From: a virus
Length of the DNA stretch: 61,693 nt
Virus record (IMG/VR): IMGVR_UViG_3300047497_000011
Coordinates: 1 to 61,693 of that record
Strand: one strand, 5' to 3'
Below, piece after piece: positions 41,604 to 49,057 of the stretch. The notes beneath the pieces were generated by a model. It had not been told where the DNA came from and did not search any database. It saw nothing but the letters and a program-made list of their open reading frames with translations. Numbering within the stretch: the stretch's first letter is position 1; every line of letters begins with the position of its first letter. The translations under genes and the position numbers were made by a program.

Positions 41604-41815
41604 GGCTGTTCGTCGGCCCTGTCTCCGAGGACCCAGCCCACACCGTCCTTCCATTCGGCGTTGAAGTAGGCTTTCTTGGCGCCGTTCATGGCGACATAGG
41701 CCGCATCGGGTAGGTCTTGGAGGGTTTTGTTCCGGCGGCCTTCGGCGTAAATGAATGCTTCCCGGCTGGCTTCGAGCCCTTCGTCTAAGGGGAGTTGAAC
41801 TTTGACAATCGGCAT
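41597..41815 (-). CDS. Hypothetical protein, 72 aa
   Basis: The ATG at 41815 has AAGGAG 9 bases upstream and overlaps the stop of the interrupted gene before it (TAATG). The sequence VKVQLPLDEGLEASREAFIY is strand-helix, ending GWVLGDRADEQPW. No family recognised. Confidence 0.6.
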   Translation of the reverse strand: MPIVKVQLPLDEGLEASREAFIYAEGRRNKTLQDLPDAAYVAMNGAKKAYFNAEWKDGVGWVLGDRADEQPW

Positions 41816-42009
41816 TAGATTAGCTCCTTTTCCATTGCAAGCCATTCGGGCATAGTCATTTCCTTGGCGTCGGGGTCCCATTCGACCTAGGACTTCGGCA
41901 ACCAAACGGACTTATCCGCGGCGGCGAACAGATAGGCCGCAGCGGTTTCGTGTTTGACGATGCCTGCGATGTCGGTGAGCTTGTTACCGTCGCCCTTACG
42001 TGTTACCAT
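41815..42009 (-). pseudogene. Small gene interrupted by an in-frame TAG
   Basis: From ATG 42009 (AAGGAAA 7 bases before it) to TAA 41815-41817 the frame would encode 64 residues, but codon 41 is TAG (41887-41889). Before it: MVTRKGDGNKLTDI and a stretch ending DKSVWLPKS. After it: VEWDPDAKEMTMPEWLAMEK. The two sides read as one protein of a common small phage type in which Gln is expected at the break (LPKSQVEW). CAG to TAG is a single transition. It may be a nonsense mutation or a readthrough gene. Overlaps with both neighbours place it in the operon. Confidence 0.6.
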
Positions 42010-42349
42010 CGGAGTTTCCTTTTAGTTTGTCCAGAGTGTCTAACCACACTCGTGTATAGTCTATCTTGGCTTCACGCCGTGTGATGATATGCGTGAAATC
42101 CAGGTTGAAACGGTTGATGACAAGGAAACACATTGCCTTAACGTCGGCAAGTTCGTCCTCTAGCGCCTTCCTATTGGATTTGCCCGTGTCTGGGTCGATG
42201 CCTTCAAGGCCCTGACATTGGATACGGCCGATGATCGACACGAGTTCGCCCAGTTCTTCTTGGAGCTTGCCGAACGCAGCGAGGTCACCGGGATCGGAAA
42301 GCGGTATCCAGATGGAGGGGGCCTTTTTCGGAATGTCGTCGGTTTCCAT
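41996..42349 (-). CDS. MazG-like NTP pyrophosphohydrolase
   Basis: 117 residues. FGKLQEELGELVSIIGR and KALEDELADVKAMCFLVINR carry the ExxE and ExxD metal-binding helices of the all-alpha MazG superfamily. IITRREAKIDYTRVWLDTL resembles the C-terminal helix. It would hydrolyse dNTPs and clean or reshape the nucleotide pool. Overlaps the interrupted gene by 14 bases. Confidence 0.7.
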   Translation of the reverse strand: METDDIPKKAPSIWIPLSDPGDLAAFGKLQEELGELVSIIGRIQCQGLEGIDPDTGKSNRKALEDELADVKAMCFLVINRFNLDFTHIITRREAKIDYTRVWLDTLDKLKGNSDGNT

Positions 42350-42351
42350 GG

Positions 42352-42549
42352 CTATGCCATTCCCTTTTCTAGGGCGGCTTTAAGAGCTTTGAAAGCCTCT
42401 ATGTTTTTAACCATCTTCTCCTGTAAATCCCGAGAGTGTAGTGACTGTAGACCTGCCAAGCCGTATGCGATATTTGCTTCGCAGTTCTCCATAAGAAACT
42501 CGGCAAGCTCTTTGCTTAGTTCTATAATAACAGGCGGGTTGTTGCTCAT
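42352..42549 (-). CDS. Hypothetical helical protein, 65 aa
   Basis: The ATG overlaps the stop of the glycosylase-exonuclease gene (ATGA). All-helical, with ELSKELAEFLMENCEANIAY and a final Leu/Lys helix. It separates the two polymerase parts together with four other small genes. Confidence 0.6.
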   Translation of the reverse strand: MSNNPPVIIELSKELAEFLMENCEANIAYGLAGLQSLHSRDLQEKMVKNIEAFKALKAALEKGMA

Positions 42550-43610
42550 TCGTCCCTCTTGAGTGTGTCGCCTTTGCCGCGCATTAGCTTCCAGGGGCGT
42601 TCGTCCGAATAGATGCTCCCGAGGAAGCCAAGGCCCTTTAGCATTTCCGGATACAACGCATGGTGCAACAACATGGTATCATGTTCGCACATCGTTGGGC
42701 GCAGCCCCGCTCGGAGCAAGTGCGTGAGGTCATAGATACCGTTTTGGAAGATTTTGGGCACGGGCTTACGCAAAGCCCGATCCAACAGTTTCCAGGCGTC
42801 CATTTCTTCGATTACCGTGGGCCAGTAGCTTCCGCCTGGCTTGTTCTCGTCGAAGAACGGTATAACGATGGCGTCGTCATGGCTTCGGGCGAAACCAACC
42901 ATGTCAATCATCTTGGTGTGGTTTTCGATGTCAACGGCATAGAAGTCCGCCGGCCGGTTCAACCATTGGCGGATTTCGGCCAGTGTTGGGTTGACCGTCA
43001 GCCAGCGGGGCACACGTTTGATCTCGGGCGATGCAGCTTCGCGGGAAGCTTTCTCTAGGTCCGTGAGGACGATGGGGCGAAGGTTCCATTGGCGCAGGAC
43101 AGCGGCAGGGTGGTAGGTAGGTAGCACCTTCACGCCTAAGCGCGTCGAGCGCAGAACTGTGCCCCGCAGCGCACTGATTTTCGTCTGGCCCAGGAGTGCC
43201 CAACAGGCTGTATTACCGAACGCAACACATAGGTTCGGCTCAAGCGCCGTTACTCTCTCCCAAAGGGTTTCAACGTGGAAGCGAAGCTCGGGGCGGAGGA
43301 ATTTACCCGTCACCAACGGTGGAAGGGTTAGGTCACCCTCTTTCCGATTGGTAAAGAAGGTTTTTATATCGTTGCCTTCAGGCTTGGCGTTGAAAACGTT
43401 GGCGATCTCAATGCCGTGGTTATCCCTCAAGCTTTTCCAATAGGCGATCATTTCGTATTCACTTGGCCTATGGGCGGAGACCCTCGGTGCCAGGCCGATC
43501 TCGCTCAACATGAGCGACAGCTCGAAACCCGAGTAGCCGACAAGGGCATGCTCGAACAAAGCTTCCCGAGCACCCCAGGCTTCACAACAGAGTAACATGC
43601 GGATGGGCAT
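42546..43610 (-). CDS. Uracil-DNA glycosylase fused to first part of a proofreading exonuclease
   Basis: 354 residues. Residues 5-175 are a family 4/5-like uracil-DNA glycosylase: CEAWGAREALFEHALVGYSG (in place of GEAPG), NVFNAKPEGND, CVAFGNTACWALLG and TYHPAAVLRQ. Residues about 222-354 are the first part of a DnaQ-like 3-5 exonuclease: Exo I AVDIEN (Asp227, Glu229) and Exo II FQNGIYDLTHLL (Asn290, Asp294), then CEHDTMLLHHALYPE. It stops at GDTLKRDE, just where an intact enzyme would continue into Exo III, which sits at the start of the gene at 39929-41386. Confidence 0.85.
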   Translation of the reverse strand: MPIRMLLCCEAWGAREALFEHALVGYSGFELSLMLSEIGLAPRVSAHRPSEYEMIAYWKSLRDNHGIEIANVFNAKPEGNDIKTFFTNRKEGDLTLPPLVTGKFLRPELRFHVETLWERVTALEPNLCVAFGNTACWALLGQTKISALRGTVLRSTRLGVKVLPTYHPAAVLRQWNLRPIVLTDLEKASREAASPEIKRVPRWLTVNPTLAEIRQWLNRPADFYAVDIENHTKMIDMVGFARSHDDAIVIPFFDENKPGGSYWPTVIEEMDAWKLLDRALRKPVPKIFQNGIYDLTHLLRAGLRPTMCEHDTMLLHHALYPEMLKGLGFLGSIYSDERPWKLMRGKGDTLKRDE

Positions 43611-43619
43611 GGTAGTGGG

Positions 43620-43952
43620 TTAGTTTAGAACATCGGGAACGATGATTTGGGTAGCAGCCTTCGGCTCGTCGTTTGTGGAGGGCTGCATGGTGTTGAGACG
43701 TTCTTGAACTGTGGTCATCAACATGCCGAGATATTCCGCTTGTGCCTCTTTGTCCTGGCCGACGTAGACCCGAACCAACCCGGCGGTAAGGCTCTGCAAG
43801 AACATGAATATGTCGATGGGCTCTTCGATTTCCGATGTGATCTTGGTGAAGACGTCGGATATTAGCGCATTGTGGCGCTCTGCCCGGCGTAAACGGTCGG
43901 CCTTGGCGGCGGCTTGCGCCTCTGGCGGTAGGATCAGTGTTGGCTTCTTCAC
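43620..43952 (-). CDS. Hypothetical helical protein, 110 aa
   Basis: GTG start with GGGAG upstream, overlapping the previous stop (GTGA). Helices RRAERHNALISDVFTKIT and DIFMFLQSLTAGLVRVYVG dominate. No cysteines or known motif. It lies in the replication cluster. Confidence 0.6.
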   Translation of the reverse strand: MKKPTLILPPEAQAAAKADRLRRAERHNALISDVFTKITSEIEEPIDIFMFLQSLTAGLVRVYVGQDKEAQAEYLGMLMTTVQERLNTMQPSTNDEPKAATQIIVPDVLN

Positions 43953-44188
43953 GGCACAACTCCCATTTCGGTCAGTTCACGGTAAACTTCTTTCGCCAAG
44001 GCTTTGGCTTGGGTAAGGTTGTAGGCGCAACCAAAACACGCTATGTCCTTGCTTTCGGGGTCCGCAATCCGATGGATATGGTAGGGGAACGGGCCGGACA
44101 GAAGGATGATGTAGATTTTCGAGCCGATTAGGCTCAGCCGCCCTGGTGCCGTGATGGTCCAGATTTGTTCCTCTTGGGTTTTGGTCAT
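43949..44188 (-). CDS. Hypothetical protein, 79 aa
   Basis: The ATG follows GGAAG. Strands WTITAPGRLSLIGSKIYIIL and a final helix AKALAKEVYRELTEMG. Two cysteines (CFGC). No function assigned; it lies two bases after the methyltransferase stop. Confidence 0.6.
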   Translation of the reverse strand: MTKTQEEQIWTITAPGRLSLIGSKIYIILLSGPFPYHIHRIADPESKDIACFGCAYNLTQAKALAKEVYRELTEMGVVP

Positions 44189-44190
44189 GG

Positions 44191-45693
44191 CTAGTCTTCC
44201 TTCCGAGACTTGGCTGACGCCGCACGGAGTGTGCGGGCTTGTTTGGTCCGAGTGAGCGCCACGGCGGCGTAGTTCGGGTCTAGTTCGATGCCCAAGACTG
44301 CCTTGGCACCGAGGTCTTCCGCTGCGCGAACGGCGCCGCCGGAGCCACAGGTCGGATCAAGGAAAGTCGTTGTTTCGTCCACAAGCATGGACAAGAAGAA
44401 CCGAAGCATCGACTCGGGCTTCTGCGACGGGTGGATTTTGTTCGATACGGTCGGGGCGGCGTAGTAGTTTGCCGAAGACTTGGCGAGCGGGCGGTTGCCT
44501 CGGACTGCGAGCAATGCCGTATCATACAGCCGACGAGGATAGGTTGTGGCGGTGCCAGGCACTACACCGCGGCCGCCTCCGCCGCCTTCGGACTTGCCCC
44601 AGATCAGCGGGTGATCGTGGACCATCAGGCCCGCCATGCGGAGCTTTTGGACCGTCAGAGTATAAAAGTTCATGTTGAACCAGAATACCAGATGGGCCGA
44701 ATAGCTCATGATGCGGTCAAGGTTGTCCGTCAGGCCCTTGAGCAAGTCCCAATAGATTTCTTCGTGGTTGTCGTAGAAGTCTTCGGTATCGACGTTGTTC
44801 ATCGCCCCCGAGGATGCGTCGCCTTTGTAGTTGCCGTATGGGAAGTCACAGTGGATAAGGGAGAACTTAGGTCCGGAATAGTTCTTGGCCCATGCTAGGA
44901 AGTTAGCGCAGATGATTGGTTCGTCCGGCAGAGCCGTAACGGCCGACGGTGCTTTGGGTGGGGGGTTGGTTATGTCCGAAATGATAACTTCATCGTTGGG
45001 GCCGTCGTTTGCTTCCAGCTCCTGCTCTGCCGCTTCGTCAAACGTAGTGACGGCACTGGTAACGGTGAAGTCACCGAGAACCGCTGCTTCATCCGCCGCC
45101 CTAGTGCCAGTGACGACCTCGCCGAATACCGTAGCGCCATTGGCAACGATGTCGGCGACGATACTTTCGGCCTTACGCTCGGCAAACTTGTGGAGTGCGT
45201 TGTAGGCTTGTTCGATGCTATCGACGGCCGCAATGCGCGGCGAGTCAATGTTGTCATAAACGTGGAGGATTTTCCTCACATGGGTTACGTGGAGCGACAG
45301 CTTTGTTGCCGTGTCGTCGATCTTCCACTTCTTCTCTTTGGCGGTTAGGAGCCGGTGCAGCCTGCCGACAGCCTTGACGTGATCCCGCCAGACAAGGTCT
45401 TTGCGTTCTACGTTTTCGATCAGTTCGAGTAGTTCGGCATCCTCGTCCGACATATTCTCGTGGATGAGGACAGGGATTTCGGCGAGCTGAACGGCTAGGG
45501 CCGCTTGAAGCCGACGTTCGCCAGCGATGAGAACGATCTCGCCGTTTACACGTCGGGCGATCAGGGGTTGGATGATACCGTTGGCGGCCACCGTTGCTTT
45601 TAGTTCCTCGAAAGAGGCAATGTTGGCCTGCCGTTGGCGGGTATCCCGCCGGATAACAATGGTCTTGGGATCGACGATGTGTTGTTCGGGCAT
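44191..45693 (-). CDS. ParB-like domain fused to DNA methyltransferase
   Basis: 500 residues; GAGGAAAC precedes the ATG. Residues 1-100 are a ParB/Spo0J N-terminal domain (LIARRVNGEIVLIAGERRLQ, with GERR 58-61). Residues about 100-200 contain helices including an HTH-like part (DTATKLSLHVTHVRKILH). Residues about 260-490 are a beta-class methyltransferase with motif IV DFPYG before motif I FLDPTCGSGGAVRAAEDLGA, and NKIHPSQKPESMLRFFLS as usual. It methylates adenine N6 or cytosine N4 in DNA, perhaps protecting phage DNA. Palindrome copy 8 lies 51 bases before its start. Confidence 0.88.
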   Translation of the reverse strand: MPEQHIVDPKTIVIRRDTRQRQANIASFEELKATVAANGIIQPLIARRVNGEIVLIAGERRLQAALAVQLAEIPVLIHENMSDEDAELLELIENVERKDLVWRDHVKAVGRLHRLLTAKEKKWKIDDTATKLSLHVTHVRKILHVYDNIDSPRIAAVDSIEQAYNALHKFAERKAESIVADIVANGATVFGEVVTGTRAADEAAVLGDFTVTSAVTTFDEAAEQELEANDGPNDEVIISDITNPPPKAPSAVTALPDEPIICANFLAWAKNYSGPKFSLIHCDFPYGNYKGDASSGAMNNVDTEDFYDNHEEIYWDLLKGLTDNLDRIMSYSAHLVFWFNMNFYTLTVQKLRMAGLMVHDHPLIWGKSEGGGGGRGVVPGTATTYPRRLYDTALLAVRGNRPLAKSSANYYAAPTVSNKIHPSQKPESMLRFFLSMLVDETTTFLDPTCGSGGAVRAAEDLGAKAVLGIELDPNYAAVALTRTKQARTLRAASAKSRKED

Positions 45694-45724
45694 TGAATGT
45701 TTCCTCGGCGATAGTGGTGGTTTT

Positions 45725-45763
45725 TAAGCATATACAAGAGGGTGACACTCTTGCATATACGTA
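45725..45763. repeat. Dispersed 39-bp palindrome, copy 8
   Basis: Core GAGGGTGACACTC is centred on 45744. This copy has one core mismatch but the best-matching arms: TAAGCATATACAA left and TTGCATATACGTA right. It is intergenic, 51 bases before the ParB-methyltransferase start. Confidence 0.95.
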
Positions 45764-45803
45764 AAAATCACGCTTAGACAACCAAATCGGCAACAGCGAG
45801 CCC

Positions 45804-45828
45804 GCCAGAGGCCGTTTTGGCCCCTGGC
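45804..45828 (-). terminator. Hairpin after the 144-aa gene
   Basis: Stem GCCAGAGGCC / GGCCCCTGGC (one mismatch) with loop GTTTT lies just downstream of the stop at 45843 on the - strand. No clear T-run follows, so it may be a weak terminator or an RNA-stabilising hairpin. Confidence 0.4.
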
Positions 45829-45842
45829 TTCGCCGCCGACGT

Positions 45843-46277
45843 TTACGCCGCCACGATGGTCGTGACGTCGTTGAACGTGGGCACTTCCTCGTCGTTGTTC
45901 CGAATCTTCACGCCGAACATCACCCGGGAGCCTTTCAGCTCGGGAATGCGCTCGTCGAATGACCGGCCGACGGTCTTGCCCAGGACTGCATCGAGCATGT
46001 CCGAAAGGCGGTAGAGTGCGCCGGGGGTGATGTAGTAATCGACCCGAAGCTCTTTCGTGTTCAGCGTGATACCGTTGTTGGCACCCTGCGGCACGTCATC
46101 GCTCTCTTCCTCCGGCGTCAGAAACAGACGGCAGAACGGGGTCTGCTTGTTCCGGCTGACGCCGAACTCGTGCCCCTTGATGATGCCGATGTAGTGGCCT
46201 TCGGCCAGAGGCCGGGGCCGCTCCACCGCGTCTGTGGATTGGGAGAGAAGCTGCCGAAAGGTGTTGGTTTGAGACAT
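45843..46277 (-). CDS. Conserved-type phage protein, possibly ssDNA-binding
   Basis: 144 residues; AAGGAAAACG precedes the ATG. GHYIGIIKGHEFGVSRNKQT and FCRLFLTPEEESDDVPQG give a strand-rich core, then LSDMLDAVLGKTVGRSFDER and VMFGVKIRNNDEEV. This looks like a small OB-type domain. It stands beside the Sak4-like ATPase and the RecB-like nuclease, where phages often place a single-strand-binding protein. Family membership is inferred. Confidence 0.5.
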   Translation of the reverse strand: MSQTNTFRQLLSQSTDAVERPRPLAEGHYIGIIKGHEFGVSRNKQTPFCRLFLTPEEESDDVPQGANNGITLNTKELRVDYYITPGALYRLSDMLDAVLGKTVGRSFDERIPELKGSRVMFGVKIRNNDEEVPTFNDVTTIVAA

Positions 46278-46324
46278 AATCGTTTTCCTTGAGTTTTCGC
46301 TAGGGTGAAGCCCGATGGTTTAGG

Positions 46325-47371
46325 CTAGGCTTGAGCCGAGATCGGGGCGCGTGGCTCAACTTTCGACGGCGCACTAGGCGGAACCGTTGGGCGAGAACCG
46401 CCTGCGGGTTTGCCGAATGCGTCGAGGAACGGTTGCGGCAGGGGGCGATTTAGGATCGCCGAGAAGATTTGGCCCATGCCGGAAGAAACGGGGTAATCAC
46501 GGTCAAGATAGACCGAATGCTTCGCCATGACGCCTTCCTGCGGGACCGTGGAGATCGTCCGACGAACAGAGGAACCGGAACCTTCGGACCGCATGACGAA
46601 GCAATCGTTGAAGTATTTGCCCATCTGGGGGGAAAGGGCTCGGCCAATGGCCGAAGGATAGCCGTCGGGCGACGACATGCTAATGCCGCCGTCTTTGAGG
46701 ACTTCCTTGGGACGGGAGGCTACGCCGGCGCTCTCATCAACCCAGGTGATGTGGGAGATAACGATGACGTTGCATTTCACCACGGGAGATTTGAGTAGTT
46801 CCAGCAACCTTGTGAGCTGGCTTTGGGCTTCGCCGATGTCGCGCTGGTAGTCGTAGCCGCTATCGCGTGCGCCGAGTCGGCCGTTCATCGCCTGGGAGAA
46901 GTAATAGACACATTTCGCCAGCGTCGAGAAGCTGTCGATCACAAGTATATCGTGGGTATCCCAGGTAGAGACGGAACCAAGGTCTAGGTCGCCGTCTTTC
47001 CAGCCGTCAAGCAACGTCAAGACCTTGTTCCAGGCTTTGGCGTCGTTCGGCGCGAGTAGGGTATCCGTGGTCGTCCGGTCGGTGCCTGGAATCTTCTGCG
47101 TGACCGTGCGTAGCTTCATCGTCACGTCGATGGATTGGAAGCGCACGGCGTAAGAGAGATCAATCCCCTGCTCGGAAATGACTTTGGCGTAGGGATACCG
47201 GCTGTCCGTCAATAGCGACGCTAAGGGACGAACTCCGGTGTCGGTGTCGATGATGCGAAGGCGGTAGCCGGCGGCGACAAGGCTTGCTAGCGAGCCGGTT
47301 TTACCGGCGCCGCTCTTGCCGATAAGCAGCACCTTGGCCGGCTGGTCCATGACGGAAAGTATTGAGCCCAT
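46325..47371 (-). CDS. RecA-like ATPase (AAA_24, Sak4-like)
   Basis: 348 residues; GAAGGAACACC precedes the ATG. Walker A is GKSGAGKTG (18-26) and Walker B DILVIDSFSTLA (about 141-152). KCNVIVISHITWVDE is the next strand, with a sensor-like residue. The short RecA core without a DNA-binding C-domain matches Sak4-type phage recombinases, which anneal or exchange strands with an SSB partner. The C-terminus (about 310-348) is Pro/Ser-rich and flexible. Neighbours with nuclease and SSB-like roles support recombination-dependent replication. Confidence 0.8.
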   Translation of the reverse strand: MGSILSVMDQPAKVLLIGKSGAGKTGSLASLVAAGYRLRIIDTDTGVRPLASLLTDSRYPYAKVISEQGIDLSYAVRFQSIDVTMKLRTVTQKIPGTDRTTTDTLLAPNDAKAWNKVLTLLDGWKDGDLDLGSVSTWDTHDILVIDSFSTLAKCVYYFSQAMNGRLGARDSGYDYQRDIGEAQSQLTRLLELLKSPVVKCNVIVISHITWVDESAGVASRPKEVLKDGGISMSSPDGYPSAIGRALSPQMGKYFNDCFVMRSEGSGSSVRRTISTVPQEGVMAKHSVYLDRDYPVSSGMGQIFSAILNRPLPQPFLDAFGKPAGGSRPTVPPSAPSKVEPRAPISAQA

Positions 47372-47391
47372 TATGGTGTTCCTTCGGAATG

Positions 47392-47598
47392 TTAATTATT
47401 AACTCTTGCGCAGCGGTCATTCCATCCGATACGCCAGGAGACGGCATCGGCGCTGTTGGACGGTGAGTAAGGACACTCGTCAAGGTCCTTTCCGGCTTCA
47501 TGGGCTTTCCAGCCTTGGAGACAAGGTTCTGCCCGAGGCATCATGATTTGCCAGACTATAGGATCGACTATAAAGTCGGCAAAAATATCTTTGCTCAT
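47392..47598 (-). CDS. Rmf/CrpP-like small protein
   Basis: 68 residues from ATG 47598, overlapping the nuclease stop. GWKAHEAGKDLDECPYSP (29-46) and SWRIGWNDRC (54-63) match the pattern of ribosome modulation factor and CrpP: a Gly/Ala helix, CPY, then WxxGW. Rmf dimerises ribosomes; the CrpP group was linked to antibiotic modification, though that is debated. In a phage it could alter host translation. The N-terminal 25 residues are extra compared with Rmf. Confidence 0.7.
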   Translation of the reverse strand: MSKDIFADFIVDPIVWQIMMPRAEPCLQGWKAHEAGKDLDECPYSPSNSADAVSWRIGWNDRCARVNN

Positions 47599-48569
47599 AT
47601 CTCTCGCTCCACGAGAGGGTCCCACACTCGGCGATGGAACAACATCTTTAGATGCTGTGCGCGGAGCGAGGGGGTTAGTGCGCAGACCGGACGGAATGGG
47701 CAGCCCCCATACTGATTACAGGCCGTGTCGTTCTGCGGCCAGTAATCCCGTTGAACGAACTCTTCGTTCTGGCGGATGTAGTAGAGCGAGTCCCGAGCCC
47801 ACTCTTCGAGCTGGTCTGGCGTGCGGTGGATACGGCTCCGGTGAAAGCGGGTGAATGTAACGCCGACTTGCGCAGCGTCGATAAAGATGCCCTGGATCGG
47901 TTTGGGGGATATGATGTTCCCGGCGAAGCTGTATTGGGAGATTTGGTTGTTCGGTGTGTATTGTGCGAAATACTTTTCGTCCAGTTGGCCCTTGGTGGTC
48001 TTATAGTCCGTATACCACAGGCTATCGACGAAATTGATCTGACGGTCCAAGTATCCGCACAACATATAAGCTTCGCCGGTGAAGGCGAACTCGCCAATTT
48101 CTAGCCGAAAACTGACTTCAACGGCGGGTTTGCCTTCGGTGGTGATAACGGTCTCGAACGGATCCTCTGCGAACTGCTCTAGGTGCCAAAGCACCGAGCG
48201 GATGAGGGTTTCGCGGTTCTTTGTGGGTTCATCCGAAGTCCAAGGCCGGCCCAAAGTATCATCCCATGTATGCTCAAGCGCGTAACGGAGCGCGAGCAAA
48301 ACGGCCACGTCGTAGGTAACGCCGCTGGCCCGAGCCTTGTGATAGGTCACTAGGGCGTTGTTGTATTCGATGCCGAAGCGCAAGTGCGCGCTTTCGCCGC
48401 GAGAGGAATAGCCTCGGAGGATGTTGTATTCGTAATAGCGGGGGCAGCGTTTGAGCGCGCCGATGCTAGTGCTATCCCAGGCGATTTGGAGGTTTTCGAC
48501 GGCGTTGGAGAAGGATAGTCGGCCCTTCGTTGAAACCTCTGGGGCGTCGTCAACGTCTTGTTCGGTCAT
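47595..48569 (-). CDS. PD-(D/E)XK nuclease, Cas4/RecB-like
   Basis: 324 residues. The N-terminal LKRCPRYYEYNILRG (Cys42) and C-terminal CNQYGGCPFRPVC give the four Cys of an iron-sulphur Cas4/AddB-type nuclease. The catalytic set lies in GYLDRQINF and WYTDYKTTKG (Asp and Lys). QISQYSFAGNI matches the QhxxY motif of RecB nucleases. It likely resects DNA ends as a 5-3 exonuclease partner of the Sak4-like ATPase. Coupled to the Rmf-like gene downstream. Confidence 0.88.
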   Translation of the reverse strand: MTEQDVDDAPEVSTKGRLSFSNAVENLQIAWDSTSIGALKRCPRYYEYNILRGYSSRGESAHLRFGIEYNNALVTYHKARASGVTYDVAVLLALRYALEHTWDDTLGRPWTSDEPTKNRETLIRSVLWHLEQFAEDPFETVITTEGKPAVEVSFRLEIGEFAFTGEAYMLCGYLDRQINFVDSLWYTDYKTTKGQLDEKYFAQYTPNNQISQYSFAGNIISPKPIQGIFIDAAQVGVTFTRFHRSRIHRTPDQLEEWARDSLYYIRQNEEFVQRDYWPQNDTACNQYGGCPFRPVCALTPSLRAQHLKMLFHRRVWDPLVEREI

Positions 48570-48599
48570 AGGTGTATTCCTTCGTTCCGGCTTTGCCGG

Positions 48600-48902
48600 T
48601 TATAGTATGTCTTCGTTGGCGGCGATGGCTTCAGCGACGGACTTGGGCACCGCCTTGCGGGCAGCGGCAGCAACCGCTCGGGGCACCTTCGCCTGCGACT
48701 CAAGGATGAACGTGGCGCGTTTTTGCCGATAGTATTCGACTGCCACGCGGAGGTCGTCGTCCGACAACAACAACGGCCGGGTGTTCATCACATGATTGAT
48801 CCGTTGCTGGATCAGTTCGTTAACGGCGTTGGGGGAGGCTTCGGCCAGCGGGCTGCCGTCAATAGGTGCTAGTGCGCTGGTTTCGGAGTTTGCGTCGGAC
48901 AT
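48600..48902 (-). CDS. Hypothetical protein, 100 aa, with AANEDIL tail
   Basis: ATG 48902 is used; the longer frame above lacks a ribosome site. The middle is helical (NAVNELIQQRINHVMNTRPL, DDDLRVAVEYYRQKRATF) and the end is Ala/Lys-rich, closing with AANEDIL. The tail is a variant of the ADESIL-type C-terminus found on three other - strand proteins. Function unknown. Confidence 0.6.
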   Translation of the reverse strand: MSDANSETSALAPIDGSPLAEASPNAVNELIQQRINHVMNTRPLLLSDDDLRVAVEYYRQKRATFILESQAKVPRAVAAAARKAVPKSVAEAIAANEDIL

Positions 48903-48904
48903 GG

Positions 48905-49057
48905 TTAGTGGCACCCTGGGCTGATAGGGAAATTGTAGAGACAGATGCCGATGAGGCAAACGGTTCCAAACGCTAACGGCACGAATATATGCCATTGTTT
49001 GGCGGTTAGGCCGTAGACGATGCCGGCCAGCACACCGATGATATATACGGCTATCAT
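48905..49057 (-). CDS. 50-residue membrane protein
   Basis: ATG 49057 overlaps the upstream stop. Two hydrophobic helices (MIAVYIIGVLAGIVYGLTA and HIFVPLAFGTVCLIGICLY) with a short polar link. It could sit in the inner membrane. Role unknown. Confidence 0.55.
   Translation of the reverse strand: MIAVYIIGVLAGIVYGLTAKQWHIFVPLAFGTVCLIGICLYNFPISPGCH

Noticed and set aside
41387-42545. An intron or intein splitting the DNA polymerase
   Set aside because: The gap holds five small reading frames with their own ribosome sites or start-stop overlaps, both polymerase parts have normal ends, and no intein splice motifs are seen.
45254-45793. A 179-residue frame across palindrome copy 8
   Set aside because: It overlaps the ParB-methyltransferase gene in another frame and has shadow-like composition.
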